NCBI GenBank assembly: GCA_902788035.1
Contig: CADAIL010000007.1
Location: 110,869-174,868 of the forward strand
Source: an uncultured Lachnospiraceae bacterium
Lineage (GTDB): Bacteria; Bacillota; Clostridia; Lachnospirales; Lachnospiraceae
Reading direction: 5' to 3'
Length of the DNA: 64,000 bases
Part shown: positions 16,055 through 25,883 of the stretch, piece by piece
How the letters are laid out: the number at the start of each line of letters is the position of its first letter
How positions within the stretch are numbered: the stretch's first letter is position 1
The notes under the pieces: generated by a model
Seen by the model: the letters and a program-made list of their open reading frames with translations, nothing else
Database searches by the model: none
Told to the model about the DNA's origin: nothing
Position numbers and translations under genes: made by a program

Positions 16055-16678
16055 CTATGCCGGTTCTACATCAATACCCAGCCTATAAAGTTTCTCCCTG
16101 AGTTCCGCTATGTCATCATGAAAAACGATTCCCTGCATGCCTGCATTGAGAGCCGCCTCAATATTGGCCGTCACGTCGTCGATAAAAACGCACTCCTCCG
16201 GTGCAACGTTGAACTTCTGCAGAGCGCACCTGTAGAGCTCAGGCTGCGGCTTTATGAAGCCGTGAAAAGCGCTGACACACAAATCGTCAAAATATTCATG
16301 TCCCGGAATACGTTCCCAGTAATCAGGCAAGTCCCTGGCAGCGTTGGAGAGCAGGTAGATTCCGTATCCTTTGCCTTTCAGCTCTTCCACAAGTTCTTTC
16401 ATGCCTTCTACAGGTATGATATCTTCATTCCAGCGGCATACGAGATTATACACTGCCTCATGCAGCTTTTCCGGGAGATTCCCGCATACGATTTCTACAG
16501 TCTGCTCAGGCGTATGGGTTCCCCGGTCCTGCATGATCCACTCCGCGCTCAGATACACTTCTCGAAGCAACAGGGTCTTTTCCTCCGGAGTACAGTCCGA
16601 AGCAAAACGGTCCAGAAAGACCTCCGTGTTAAATCGGATCAGCACTTGTCCCATGTCGAAAATAATATTTCGGATCAT
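16055..16678 (-). CDS. HAD-IA family hydrolase
   Basis: The 207-aa product has HAD motif I IIFDMGQVL (nucleophile Asp near residue 8), motif II LLSNAARD, a motif III lysine in GFIKPQPELY, and motif IV VFIDDVTANIEAA. The helical cap between motifs I and II marks subfamily IA, as in YihX/alpha-D-glucose-1-phosphatase-like enzymes. It would remove phosphate from a small metabolite in the cytoplasm. ATG 16678 follows AAGGAG. The gene is monocistronic; the substrate is unknown. Confidence 0.88.
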   Translation of the reverse strand: MIRNIIFDMGQVLIRFNTEVFLDRFASDCTPEEKTLLLREVYLSAEWIMQDRGTHTPEQTVEIVCGNLPEKLHEAVYNLVCRWNEDIIPVEGMKELVEELKGKGYGIYLLSNAARDLPDYWERIPGHEYFDDLCVSAFHGFIKPQPELYRCALQKFNVAPEECVFIDDVTANIEAALNAGMQGIVFHDDIAELREKLYRLGIDVEPA

Positions 16679-16788
16679 TTCTTTTTCTTCTCCTTGTAAA
16701 CATACCATTCAAGTCTCACACTATCTCAGGGACACTCAGGCATACCTTAAAGCGGCATACAGAAAACCTTAGGATAATTGCAGCTTTC

Positions 16789-16922
16789 TTGACACGCTTC
16801 CGCTAAACCCTTATAATAAAACTGTAAAGAGGAACACTGCGACAAGCGGTTGGCCTCATTCAAGATTTCAGTTTTGTATCTCTACACAACCGTCACTTGG
16901 CAGAGTGGCGGTTGTTGCTTTT
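16789..16922 (+). ncRNA. Candidate antitoxin RNA of a type I toxin-antitoxin module
   Basis: A perfect promoter, TTGACA (16789-16794), 17 bp, TATAAT (16812-16817), faces right with no open reading frame behind it. Transcription from about 16824 would reach the terminator ACAACCG...CGGTTGT (16886-16915) followed by TGCTTTT. The result is an RNA of about 100 nt. Its last 30 bases are antisense to the end of the small toxin-like gene at 16893-16982. That geometry, convergent RNAs sharing one hairpin, is that of txpA/ratA- and fst-type systems. Confidence 0.65.
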
Positions 16923-16982
16923 CCTTACAATCTTTAATGTGATGGTATATCCAAACACATGAAAAATTAAAGTAATAGGCAC
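16893..16982 (-). CDS. Candidate type I toxin: 29-aa hydrophobic peptide
   Basis: A very small frame starts at GTG 16980-16982, 8 bp after the perfect Shine-Dalgarno AAAGGAGGTGATG, and encodes a 29-aa peptide ending NNRHSAK. It has a hydrophobic start (PITLIFHVFGYTITLKIV) and a basic tail. An ATG two codons upstream is too close to the ribosome site. The stop codon lies inside the shared hairpin. A minus-strand promoter is TTGACA (17105-17100), 17 bp, TAGACT (17082-17077), giving a leader of about 85 bases. The call rests on size, composition and layout, not on a recognised family. Confidence 0.6.
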   Translation of the reverse strand: MPITLIFHVFGYTITLKIVRKSNNRHSAK

Positions 16983-17076
16983 AAGCATCACCTCCTTTCG
17001 GAGATTGATGGCCAACCGTCTGCCTCGCAGCTTGGTGCTTGCAGTGCTCCTCCGCGCCGTCATCGGCGTATTAATC

Positions 17077-17105
17077 AGTCTACAGATATTATGTCTACTT
17101 GTCAA
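17077..17105 (-). promoter_or_regulatory. Promoter of the candidate type I toxin
   Basis: On the minus strand, TTGACA (17105-17100) and TAGACT (17082-17077) are 17 bp apart. The promoter begins 10 bp past the stop of the GNAT remnant. Confidence 0.65.
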
Positions 17106-17114
17106 GGGCAGCGG

Positions 17115-17465
17115 TCACAGCACCAACTCGAACAGCTCAAAATCCACTCTTCCCGCAAAGTCACTGTGGACACCCAGCATATGGATGACCATGAATTCCG
17201 AGCGGTCAAGGGGCATTGTCCAGACGATATCCTCATATTCCGGGTTGTACTGCTGATTCAGAACCATGGCCGCCGCAATGCGGTCGCCCACCCGTCCTAT
17301 ATATAATTCTCCCTTATCGATAGCATCTCGCAGGTCTTCCTGTGCCGGATAGATGTCTTTCTGCCACTTTGGATGATATTTTGTCCCTTCCAGAGCGTCG
17401 GTCATTGAGTGGTAAAAGAATCTTACAGACTCATATTCATCCCGCGCGGCTTTTGATATAACCAT
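17115..17465 (-). pseudogene. GNAT-type acetyltransferase with internal deletion
   Basis: The 116-aa frame begins like a normal GNAT acetyltransferase (FFYHSMTDALEGTKYHPKW, GELYIGRVGDRIAAAMVLNQ, VIHMLGVHSDFAGR) and ends with the family's usual last residues (VDFELFELVL). The acetyl-CoA loop after GR and the following 40-50 residues, which carry the second half of the fold, are missing. The frame is intact across the join, so this is an internal in-frame deletion. Without the pantetheine-binding segment it should be inactive. The toxin promoter begins 10 bp beyond its stop. Confidence 0.75.
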
Positions 17466-17545
17466 ATTCTGTCATTACTCCTCTTTGTCAAAGGCAACTG
17501 CCCATCTCGGATGATCAGCACTTTCGGCCTCTGACATTGCTCAAT

Positions 17546-17582
17546 AAAAATCCCCCTCCAGTTTGCGGGAGAGGGATTTTTA
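17546..17582. terminator. Terminator of purL (bidirectional)
   Basis: AAAAATCCCCCTC and GGGAGAGGGATTTTT form a strong hairpin bounded by A and T runs on both sides. It lies 100 bp beyond the purL stop codon. Confidence 0.75.
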
Positions 17583-17681
17583 ATTATCTTATTATCTTAG
17601 TCACTTTTGCAGGACATGAGCGAAGCACATACGTACAGCACAAGCTGATAAAACTATTCACCGATTCCCTGCAAACTCGGA

Positions 17682-20600
17682 TTATCTGAAGTACTTCACA
17701 CCGGCCTCAAAGATCTTAAGATCCTGCTCGCCGTAAATATTGATGGCGACACCGTCGTCGCGGCGCTCCACATGCGCCATCTTGCCGAACACGCGGCCGT
17801 CCGGAGATGTGATACCCTCGATCGCGGCGTAAGAGCCGTTTACATTCCACTCCTCGTCCATGGAGACATTGCCGAACGGATCGCAGTACTGGGTGGCGAC
17901 CTGACCATTTGCAAACAGTCTGTCGATCCATTCCTTCGGAGCTACGAAACGGCCCTCGCCGTGGGAAGCCGGGTTGACATAGACACCGCCAAGTTCCGCA
18001 AGCTGAAGCCACGGGGACTTGTTCGTCATGACCTTCGTGTAGACCATGTGTGAAATGTGGCGGCCGATCGTATTGTAGGTCAGCGTCGGGGAATCCGCCT
18101 GCTGGCCGACGATCTCGCCGTAAGGCACAAGGCCGAGCTTGATGAGGGCCTGGAAGCCGTTGCACACGCCGAGCGCAAGACCGTCGCGCTCACCAAGCAG
18201 TTTCATGACCGCTTCCTTGATGGCAGCATTCTGGAACGCTGTCGCGAAGAATTTCGCGGAGCCGTCCGGCTCATCGCCCGCGGAGAATCCGCCTGGGAAC
18301 ATGATGATCTGAGCCTGCTCGATCTGCTTCTCGAATTCCTTCACTGACTCACGGATATCCTCGGCAGTTAGGTTCTTAAATACAGTCGTGGTGACCGTTG
18401 CGCCCGCGCGCTCGAATGCCTTGGTGGAATCATACTCGCAGTTGGTGCCCGGCATGACCGGAATGAATACGTGTGGTTTTGCCACTTTGTTCTTGCAAAT
18501 GTATACACTTCCGCCGTCATAGACATTGGATTCGACTTCTGACTTGTCGTCTGTCGTGCGTGTCTTGAAGACTCCTTCAAGCGTACTCATCCAGCTGCCG
18601 AGAGCTTCGTCGAGAGAGATGGCAGCGTTGCCGTAACGGAATGTGTCGTCAGCTGTAACTTCACCGATCACCCTGTAGGAGGATACAAGATTTCCGACCT
18701 GACCGTCAGCCACCTCAACGAGGAGGTCACCGTATGCCGGTGAGAAGAAATCTCTCGGGTCGAGATCGTGCTCGATCTTGACGCCAAACCTGTTGCCGAA
18801 CGCCATCTTGCTGACCGCCTCCGCTATGCCGTGGCGTTCCAGCGCATAGGCGGAGATAATGCGGCCGGCCTTCATGTCCTCGCGGACTTTTGCGTATACA
18901 TCGAGAATTTCGTCATAGACCGGGAGCTGATATTCATCGCGCGGCACACGGATCCAGACGATCTTATTTCCGGCTCTCTTGAATTCCGGTGTGACCATAT
19001 CGCCGAGTTTAGCTACATCGACCGCGAAGGATACGAGTGTCGGCGGAACGTCAATGTGTTCAAATGTACCCGACATGGAATCCTTGCCGCCAATCGACGG
19101 AAGGCCGAAGCCGATCTGGGCAGCATAAGCGCCGAGAAGAGCTGCAAATGGCTGACTCCAACGGGAAGGATCCTCTGTCATCCTGCGGAAATACTCCTGG
19201 AATGTGAAGCGGATCTTCGATACGTCGCCGCCCGCTGCAGCGATCTTGGCAACAGATGTTGTGACAGCCCAAGCTGCACCGTGATACGGGCTCCACTTCA
19301 TAAGGTACGGATCATAGCCGTAGCTCATGAGGGTGACAGTCTCTGTCTTTCCGTCAAGGACCGGAACCTTGGCCGCCATGGCCTGTGTCTCTGTCAGCTG
19401 ATACTGACCGCCGTACGGCATGGTGACAGTCCCCGCTCCGATCGAAGCGTCAAATCTCTCGACGAGACCTCTCTGCGAGCAGACGTTGAGGTCAGCGAGG
19501 GTGTTTAGCCATGTATTCCTGATGCCCTCAGAGTCATTGACATCGGACGGAACGAACGGATTCTGATTCAGCTCGCTGTCAGCAAAGTTCGGAACGTCAA
19601 CTTTGACGGATGCCTCCTGATGAGCTCCGTTGGTATCAAGGAAATCGCGGGAGATATCGACAATTGTCTTTCCCCTCCAATGCATGACAAGTCTCGGGGA
19701 CTTCGTGACTGTGGCCACGATGACCGATTCGAGATTTTCCTCATGGGCATATTCCATGAACTGCTTTGCGTCCTTCTTATCGACAACAACAGCCATTCTC
19801 TCCTGAGACTCGGAGATGGCAATTTCCGTGCCGTCGAGACCGGCATATTTCTTCGGGACCTTGTCAAGATCAATATCAAGTCCTCTTGCGAGCTCGCCGA
19901 TTGCAACCGATACACCGCCGGCGCCGAAGTCGTTGCACTTCTTGATCAGATGGGCGGCATCCGTCCTTCTGAAAAGCCTCTGCAGCTTGCGCTCTGTCGG
20001 CGCGTTGCCCTTCTGGACCTCAGCGCCGCATACCAGTGTGGATTCTTCTGTGTGTACCTTTGAGGATCCGGTCGCGCCGCCGATACCGTCGCGGCCTGTG
20101 CGTCCGCCGAGGAGGATGATAACATCGCCCGGGTCGGAATTCTCGCGGATGACAGCAGATCTCGGAGCTGCCGCTATGACTGCGCCGATCTCCATACGCT
20201 TCGCGACATAATCCGGATGGTAGATTTCTTTTACAAGACCTGTGGCAAGACCGATCTGGTTACCATAGGAGCTGTAACCGTGGGCTGCCTCCTGAACAAT
20301 CTTCTTCTGCGGGAGCTTGCCCTTCAGTGTCTCGGACTGCGGACGAGTCGGGTCGGCTGCGCCGGTCACGCGCATTGCCTGGTAGACATAAGTTCTTCCT
20401 GAGAGCGGGTCGCGAATCGCGCCGCCGAGGCAGGTAGCCGCGCCGCCGAACGGCTCAATCTCTGTCGGATGATTGTGGGTCTCATTCTTGAAATTGATGA
20501 GCCACTCCTCTTCTTTCCCATCGACATCGACCGGAACAACGATGGAGCATGCGTTGATCTCATCAGATTCTTCCTGATCGTCAAGTTTTCCTTCCGCCTT

Positions 20601-21455
20601 CAGCTTCTTGGCTCCGAGGAGTGCAAGATCCATCAGGCAGACGAACTTGTCGCTTCTTCCGGCATAGAGAGCATCGCGGTCAGCCAGATACTGTTTGAAA
20701 GTATCCTCAAGAGGCTTCTTCATGTCGCCCTCGCCGAACTCAACATCTTTAAGTTCTGTCTGGAACGTTGTGTGGCGGCAGTGGTCGGACCAGTATGTGT
20801 CGAGGACACGGATCTCCGTGATTGTGGGGTTGCGCTTCTCCTCGTCCTTGAAATATTTGCGAATGAACTTGAAATCCGCGAATGTCATCGCAAGATTCAG
20901 GGAATTATACAGCTCCTCGAGCTCAGTGAGATTCATGGAGCGGAAATTTGTAAAAATCTGAACATCCTCAGGCTCCGGATAGACAGCAGCGAGTGTCTCC
21001 GGCACGGTCTCATCCGTCTGACGGGAGTCGACCGGATTGATTCTGTCCTTCACGAACTTCTCAAAGTCCTCATCGGAGATCTCACCGATGAGCATATAGG
21101 TCGTCGCGGAATGGACACGGGCATTCTCCTTCTCATTCAGGAAGCGGATGCACTGCTCTGCGGAGTCCGCTCTCTGGTCGAACTGGCCCGGCAGGTACTC
21201 GACGGAAAAGACGCGGTGCGGTCTCTCCTCCTCCGGGAGCTGTCCTTCATAAATATCATCTACGGGCGGCTCCGCGAACACAGTGCGCGCAGCCTTCTCA
21301 AATGTCTCATCTGTTATATCTTCTACATCATAGCGGATAAAGACCCTCACATCCTCCACACCTTCCATGTGCAGATAATGCTTTGCTTCGTGCAGCAGAT
21401 CGTGTGCCTGGACGGCGAATTCAGGCTTCTTCTCCACGTAAACTCTTCTGACCAT
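17682..21455 (-). CDS. purL: Phosphoribosylformylglycinamidine synthase (single-chain)
   Basis: The 1,257-aa product is the large clostridial form of FGAM synthase, the fourth step of purine synthesis (FGAR + Gln + ATP to FGAM). The N-terminal PurS-like and linker parts are followed by the two ATP-binding halves (THNHPTEIEPFGGAATCLGGAIRD; GGKDSMSGTF). The C-terminal glutaminase has the nucleophile in GVCNGFQAL and the His/Glu pair in NPASHGEGRF. ATG 21455 follows AGGAGG; translation could extend 56 codons upstream, but that part is low in purL-like sequence. It is alone here, with a candidate promoter near 21627-21656. Confidence 0.97.
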   Translation of the reverse strand: MVRRVYVEKKPEFAVQAHDLLHEAKHYLHMEGVEDVRVFIRYDVEDITDETFEKAARTVFAEPPVDDIYEGQLPEEERPHRVFSVEYLPGQFDQRADSAEQCIRFLNEKENARVHSATTYMLIGEISDEDFEKFVKDRINPVDSRQTDETVPETLAAVYPEPEDVQIFTNFRSMNLTELEELYNSLNLAMTFADFKFIRKYFKDEEKRNPTITEIRVLDTYWSDHCRHTTFQTELKDVEFGEGDMKKPLEDTFKQYLADRDALYAGRSDKFVCLMDLALLGAKKLKAEGKLDDQEESDEINACSIVVPVDVDGKEEEWLINFKNETHNHPTEIEPFGGAATCLGGAIRDPLSGRTYVYQAMRVTGAADPTRPQSETLKGKLPQKKIVQEAAHGYSSYGNQIGLATGLVKEIYHPDYVAKRMEIGAVIAAAPRSAVIRENSDPGDVIILLGGRTGRDGIGGATGSSKVHTEESTLVCGAEVQKGNAPTERKLQRLFRRTDAAHLIKKCNDFGAGGVSVAIGELARGLDIDLDKVPKKYAGLDGTEIAISESQERMAVVVDKKDAKQFMEYAHEENLESVIVATVTKSPRLVMHWRGKTIVDISRDFLDTNGAHQEASVKVDVPNFADSELNQNPFVPSDVNDSEGIRNTWLNTLADLNVCSQRGLVERFDASIGAGTVTMPYGGQYQLTETQAMAAKVPVLDGKTETVTLMSYGYDPYLMKWSPYHGAAWAVTTSVAKIAAAGGDVSKIRFTFQEYFRRMTEDPSRWSQPFAALLGAYAAQIGFGLPSIGGKDSMSGTFEHIDVPPTLVSFAVDVAKLGDMVTPEFKRAGNKIVWIRVPRDEYQLPVYDEILDVYAKVREDMKAGRIISAYALERHGIAEAVSKMAFGNRFGVKIEHDLDPRDFFSPAYGDLLVEVADGQVGNLVSSYRVIGEVTADDTFRYGNAAISLDEALGSWMSTLEGVFKTRTTDDKSEVESNVYDGGSVYICKNKVAKPHVFIPVMPGTNCEYDSTKAFERAGATVTTTVFKNLTAEDIRESVKEFEKQIEQAQIIMFPGGFSAGDEPDGSAKFFATAFQNAAIKEAVMKLLGERDGLALGVCNGFQALIKLGLVPYGEIVGQQADSPTLTYNTIGRHISHMVYTKVMTNKSPWLQLAELGGVYVNPASHGEGRFVAPKEWIDRLFANGQVATQYCDPFGNVSMDEEWNVNGSYAAIEGITSPDGRVFGKMAHVERRDDGVAINIYGEQDLKIFEAGVKYFR

Positions 21456-21626
21456 TTTGTCTCCTCCTGATTTCAGTTGTGTGTGTATGTGTCTCGGGGA
21501 TATGTTTGTGTCCCCTTGAGGCTCTGGTGATTCACTCGCTCCTTTGGAGCGGGAAAAAGTGTTATTGATTCGCTTGCTTCTTTGAAACGGAACTATCGTT
21601 TCATAACACATGAAATATTCCATTTA

Positions 21627-21656
21627 TATATAACACAAGCTTCTCTTATTTGGCAA
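21627..21656 (-). promoter_or_regulatory. Candidate purL promoter
   Basis: On the minus strand TTGCCA (21656-21651), 18 bp, TATATA (21632-21627). The leader of about 165 bases contains a small hairpin CGCTCCtttGGAGCG (21538-21552). No purine riboswitch core was found in it. Confidence 0.4.
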
Positions 21657-21777
21657 ATAGATTATCCCGGCACCCACCGGTCCTTTTATGTTGCATTTAC
21701 ACAAGATACGTACTCTATTAGCAAACTCTTGATGAAGGCGAGATTGGCAAAAGGCAACTAATCTGTCTTTATCTTGC

Positions 21778-22356
21778 CAAATCTGCTGCCTTAGTCGTAG
21801 ACCCGATGAAACCCCCTAGGACCAAAGGCAGCAAAAGTGCCTCAGAAGCAGGATTTTGCTGCCTCCGCCGAAGCCCCGATGAAACTCACTTTGGTCTAAG
21901 GCAGCAATCTCGCCTCAAAAGCAGGATTTTGCTGCTTCTGCCTGAGACCCGATGAAACTCACTTTGGTCTAAGGCAGCAATCTCCTTCTGACTGAGACCC
22001 GATGAAACTCACTTTGGTCAAAGGCAGCAAACATGCTCAAGAAGCAGGATTTTGCTGCTTCTGCCTGAGACCCGATGAAATTCACTTTGGTCAAAGGCAG
22101 CAAACATGCTCAAGAAGCAGGATTTTGCTGCTTCTGCCTGAGACCCGATGAAACTCACTTTGGTCTAAGGCAGCAATCTCGCCTCAGAAGCAGGATTTTG
22201 CTGCTTCTGCCTTGGACCCGATAAATTCACTTTGGTCTAAGGCAGCAATCTCGCCTCAAAAGCAGGATTTTGCTGCTTCTGCCTGAGACCCGATGAAACT
22301 CACTTTGGTCTAAGGCAGCAATCTCCAGAGACAGGATTTTGCTGCTTCTGGCAAAA
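21778..22356. repeat. Eight-unit tandem array of a ~73-bp hairpin repeat
   Basis: CCCGAT(G)AAA recurs near 21800, 21872, 21946, 21995, 22068, 22141, 22215 and 22287. The motif GGATTTTGCTGC recurs with spacing of 73, 123, 73, 73, 72 and 69 bp, the long gap marking a unit that lost its middle. Each unit holds a 9-bp hairpin CAGAAGCAG-gattttg-CTGCTTCTG and a second stem of the type CTGCCTtrGACC / GGTCTaAGGCAG. The end units are the most diverged. It fills the gap between the helicase stop and purL. There are no unique spacers, so it is not CRISPR. Confidence 0.93.
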
Positions 22357-22411
22357 TCTCACAATGATTAAGTGTAACTCCAGCGCAAGTATGAAGGACA
22401 AATCCATCTAT

Positions 22412-22475
22412 GGCAAGTCCACACATCGCCAGAACAAGTCCACACATCACCAGAATAAGTCCACACACCACTCCA
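22412..22475. repeat. Short 21-bp direct repeat, three copies
   Basis: The motif AAGTCCACACATCRCCAGAAY occurs three times in tandem, the third copy diverged. It lies just beyond the helicase stop codon and beside the 73-bp array. The region between 22357 and 22503 holds nothing else recognisable. Confidence 0.75.
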
Positions 22476-22503
22476 GGACCAGATCACACCGCTCCAAAGC
22501 CAA

Positions 22504-25092
22504 TCAAACACCCTCCCAGAACCTATCCAGCACCGCCCTCACCTGGTCCACCTTGCACGGCACGTACTCCGTCCACTCACGCGGGAACATGCGAAGGCAG
22601 TCCGCAGTCAGGAACCTGTCATCGAGGAGCACAATGACGCCCCGGTCCTGATCGGTTCGAATTACCCTGCCGGCCGACTGCAGCACCTTGTTCATGCCTG
22701 GGTAAAGATAGGCGTAGTTAAATCCGTCCCCTGTCTTCTCCTCATAGTAGGTCCGAAGGAGCTCAGTCCGCGTGCCGACCTGGGGCAGCCCGCATCCGAC
22801 CACGATCGCGCCGATGAGCCGTGACCCGACTAGGTCGATTCCCTCCGCGAACACACCGCCCATCACGCAGAAACCGACCATGGTCATCTCCGGATCCTCA
22901 TAAAAATTTTCCAGGAAGATTTCTCTGTCCATCTCATTCATGTAACGGCTCTGTGCGACCCAGTTGATATCCGCTTCATCGAACTCGGTACGATAAATTG
23001 AAAGCACATCAGTCATGAACTTATATGACGGGAAAAAGGCCATATAATTTCCCCGTCTTGCCATGGCCGTGTCGTGAATATACCTCGCGATCTTCCGGTA
23101 CATGGAAGCGCCGCGGCTCCTATACCTTGTGCTGACATCGCTGCCTACGATGACAACTTTCTGTTCGCTTGCAAATGGGCTCCTCGCGTAGACCGCATAC
23201 GTCTCCTCCCGGGTCGTAAAAAGCTTCTTATAGTAGTCTACCGGCAGCAGTGTTGCAGAGAAAAAGACCGCGCTCCTGCCCCGATCTATCATGCTCTGCA
23301 GGTTTCTTGCAGGGTTTACGCAGAAAAGATTCAGGGAGAGATGTTCTTCCTCATTGAAGTCCGCATAAACCACGTAATCATCATCCATCCCCTCGAAAAT
23401 GGAAACGAAATCTGATATCTCAAAATAGAAATCCAGAAGCTCTTCCCTGAAAGAGGCGTCCCTATGCTCCCTGAACAGGATCTGCAGTTCACCGAACGCC
23501 CGCAGGGCTTCATTCTGGATCCGCCCCAGAACTGTGCTGTCCGTGAGGACAAGATATGGATTTCTGCCATCCACTAAGAGAAGTTCCTTTTTTATGGCCA
23601 GAAGCTCCTTGTTGAGCCTTTCGAGCGCGCTCGCTGCCGAACGGCTGACATTCTTCACAACCTTTTTGGCCGCAAGTACATCCTCCTTCACGATACCGGC
23701 AGAATACATCTCTCTGGCACGATCGACCAGATTGTGGGCTTCATCGACAAGAAATATGTAGTCACCCTTCTTTCCCTCTCCGAAAAATCTGCGAAGATGG
23801 GCTTTCGGATCAAATGCGTAATTATAATCGCACAGGACCGCGTCACACCAGCTGGCCACGTCGAGACCCATTTCAAACGGGCAGACATTCCACTCTTTAG
23901 CCTGAGTCAAAATCACATCGCGGTCAAAATAGTCCTTCTTTTCAAGCAGATCAAATACCGCGTCGTTTACACGGTCAAAATGCCCTCTGGCATACGGACA
24001 GTCATCCGGATTGCATGACGGCTCATTCATCGGACATATCTTCTCCTTGGATGTGAGCACGATCGTCTTCATAAGAAGACCTCTGTCCGCAAGAATACGG
24101 AATGCCTCCGCCCCCACTGTCAGCGTCTGGTTTTTAGCCGTCAGATAGAAAATCATATCCGCGTATCCCTGACCTACAGCCCGGACTGAGGGATAAACGA
24201 CCGACAGAGTCTTTCCGACACCGGTAGGTGCCATGAGGAAAAGTTCCTGCTTACCGAGAATTGTGCGATAGACCGACGAAACGAGGTTTTTCTGACCGGT
24301 TCTGTACTCAAAGGGAAAGGTGAGTGGTCCCATAGAGGCATCTCTCTTTCTCTTATGCTCTATGTGATGACGGCACCATAAAGAGTAGCGCTCCACAATA
24401 GAATCAAACCAGGCAAGCAGTTCTTCCCTGCCGTAGTCGGAGTCAAACATGTTGATCCTGTCATCGTGTTCAAGGTCAACATAGGTCATGCGCACGCCGA
24501 TGCGTTCGCGGTTGTGCTCCGGCTCTGTATCATCCGGCAGAGAATCATCCCATGCGGCAAAATCCGTGAGAAATAGAATAGCCGCATAGCACTTTGCCTG
24601 AGCCAGATGGACTTCCTGAGGTTCAGTCAGTTCCCGGACGTCCATATAGATTCCTTTTATCTCATCAACACAGAGTCTCGGTCTGTCATCACAGAGCCTT
24701 GGTCTATCATCACAGAGCCCCGGTCTGTCATCATCCCCTTCCGCGTCTTTATCCATATAAATCGTATCTTCGGAAATCGTGTCATTGACATATGCTTCGG
24801 ATTTTGACGGGTGTGCATCCGTAAAAATCCCGTCCGCCCTTCCCTCAACACGCAGCACAAAATCGCCGCGGTCCGTCTCCATAACGAGCGGTACCTCGGC
24901 ACGGTAATCACCTGCTTTTCCTTTCTGGATCTTCCTGTGAACCCGTCCGCCCGCCAGCATAGCCTCCGGATCGACCCCGCTGCCGGTCCGGTTATCGATG
25001 TCACCGCTCCTCAGAATAAACTCCACCAGAGAGCGGACGGAGATCCGGATCAGTTCCGGCTCTGTACTCACAATATCTTTCTTTTCACTCAT
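22504..25092 (-). CDS. Cas4-like nuclease fused to an XPD/DinG-type iron-sulfur helicase
   Basis: The 862-aa product joins two parts. Residues 15-175 carry the RecB/Cas4 nuclease motifs: His52, GRAD (Asp87), E144-I-K146 and Q165xxxY169. Residues 262-862 are a superfamily-2 helicase with Walker A APTGVGKT (287-294), iron-sulfur cysteines 352, 359, 364 and 403, DEAH (449-452) and motif [10 protein letters not shown] near the end. It should unwind and possibly cut DNA in repair. An in-frame 7-residue repeat (CDDRPRL, three copies, residues 120-140) sits just before the catalytic E-x-K. Start ATG 25092 is the natural one. The gene is monocistronic. Confidence 0.9.
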   Translation of the reverse strand: MSEKKDIVSTEPELIRISVRSLVEFILRSGDIDNRTGSGVDPEAMLAGGRVHRKIQKGKAGDYRAEVPLVMETDRGDFVLRVEGRADGIFTDAHPSKSEAYVNDTISEDTIYMDKDAEGDDDRPGLCDDRPRLCDDRPRLCVDEIKGIYMDVRELTEPQEVHLAQAKCYAAILFLTDFAAWDDSLPDDTEPEHNRERIGVRMTYVDLEHDDRINMFDSDYGREELLAWFDSIVERYSLWCRHHIEHKRKRDASMGPLTFPFEYRTGQKNLVSSVYRTILGKQELFLMAPTGVGKTLSVVYPSVRAVGQGYADMIFYLTAKNQTLTVGAEAFRILADRGLLMKTIVLTSKEKICPMNEPSCNPDDCPYARGHFDRVNDAVFDLLEKKDYFDRDVILTQAKEWNVCPFEMGLDVASWCDAVLCDYNYAFDPKAHLRRFFGEGKKGDYIFLVDEAHNLVDRAREMYSAGIVKEDVLAAKKVVKNVSRSAASALERLNKELLAIKKELLLVDGRNPYLVLTDSTVLGRIQNEALRAFGELQILFREHRDASFREELLDFYFEISDFVSIFEGMDDDYVVYADFNEEEHLSLNLFCVNPARNLQSMIDRGRSAVFFSATLLPVDYYKKLFTTREETYAVYARSPFASEQKVVIVGSDVSTRYRSRGASMYRKIARYIHDTAMARRGNYMAFFPSYKFMTDVLSIYRTEFDEADINWVAQSRYMNEMDREIFLENFYEDPEMTMVGFCVMGGVFAEGIDLVGSRLIGAIVVGCGLPQVGTRTELLRTYYEEKTGDGFNYAYLYPGMNKVLQSAGRVIRTDQDRGVIVLLDDRFLTADCLRMFPREWTEYVPCKVDQVRAVLDRFWEGV
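24673..24735 (-). repeat. In-frame 21-bp coding minisatellite in the helicase gene
   Basis: Three 21-bp copies encode [14 protein letters not shown] and CDDRPRL, immediately before the nuclease E-x-K motif. Copy-number change would keep the reading frame. Confidence 0.9.
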
Positions 25093-25191
25093 GCGATTAT
25101 TATAACATCTTTTAGTTGTTTTTTACGGCACAAGGGGTTAATATTGGAATATCTTTCCTATACGAATCATTTTATGAAATGGAGGACTTAT

Positions 25192-25773
25192 ATGAAGGCA
25201 CTCGAAGAGAGAATTCTGAAAGACGGTCAGGTACGTCCGGGCCACATCCTGAAAGTAGACAGTTTTCTGAATCACCAGATGGATATCCCGTTCATTAACG
25301 AGATCGGCAAAGAATTTAAGCGCGTGTTCGCTGACAGACAGGTGGATAAGATTCTCACGATCGAGGCATCCGGCATCGGCATCGCCTGCATAACCGCCCA
25401 GTACTTCGGCGTTCCTGTGGTATTTGCCAAGAAAGCCCAGAGCATCAACCTGGACGGGGATCAGTACACCGCCAAGGTCCAGTCCTACACCCACAATAAG
25501 ACGTATGACGTCATCCTCACAAAGAAATATCTCTCAGAGGGCGAGCATGTCCTCGTCATCGATGATTTTCTTGCAAATGGCTGCGCCGCCCGCGGTCTCA
25601 TTGAAATCATCGAAGAATCCGGCGCAATTCTTGAAGGCGTCGGCATCGTCATTGAGAAGGGCTTCCAGGAGGGCGGCAAGGATCTCCGTGCCCGCGGAAT
25701 CAATCTGAAGTCTCTCGCGATCATTAAATCCATGTCAGATGATGGGCTTGAGTTCGAGGAGCTTGATTATTAA
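25192..25773 (+). CDS. xpt: Xanthine phosphoribosyltransferase
   Basis: The 193-aa product matches Xpt throughout. It has the opening [14 protein letters not shown], the segment [13 protein letters not shown], the PRPP-binding loop [11 protein letters not shown] (about residues 122-132) and the ending [10 protein letters not shown]. It salvages xanthine to XMP using PRPP in the cytoplasm. GGAGG precedes ATG 25192. The 100-bp space upstream is too short and lacks the conserved core of a purine riboswitch, unlike many relatives. It is divergent from the helicase gene. Confidence 0.95.
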   Translation: MKALEERILKDGQVRPGHILKVDSFLNHQMDIPFINEIGKEFKRVFADRQVDKILTIEASGIGIACITAQYFGVPVVFAKKAQSINLDGDQYTAKVQSYTHNKTYDVILTKKYLSEGEHVLVIDDFLANGCAARGLIEIIEESGAILEGVGIVIEKGFQEGGKDLRARGINLKSLAIIKSMSDDGLEFEELDY

Positions 25774-25883
25774 GCGACGTCTCACTCCCCACCTGCCGAC
25801 ATCGGCAGGTAAAAATCCAAAATGAAAGAAATTGCGCTTTTTCAGCGCTTGAAACGTCTTTAGTATTAATTCAGACAGCAGAA

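Noticed and set aside
20469..21470. A 333-codon open frame on the + strand within purL
   Set aside because: It is antisense to highly conserved purL sequence and has no independent support.
21778..22356. CRISPR array
   Set aside because: The units repeat along their whole 73-bp length with no unique spacers, and no cas genes are nearby. The Cas4-like domain belongs to a helicase fusion.
25093..25191. Purine riboswitch upstream of xpt
   Set aside because: The space is only about 100 bp including the promoter, and the conserved aptamer core is absent. The purL leader also lacks it.
25790..25810. ACCTGCCGA/TCGGCAGGT hairpin as the xpt terminator
   Set aside because: It is followed by A-rich and not T-rich bases on the + strand. 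The R2-like hairpin at 25884-25951 with six T is a better terminator.
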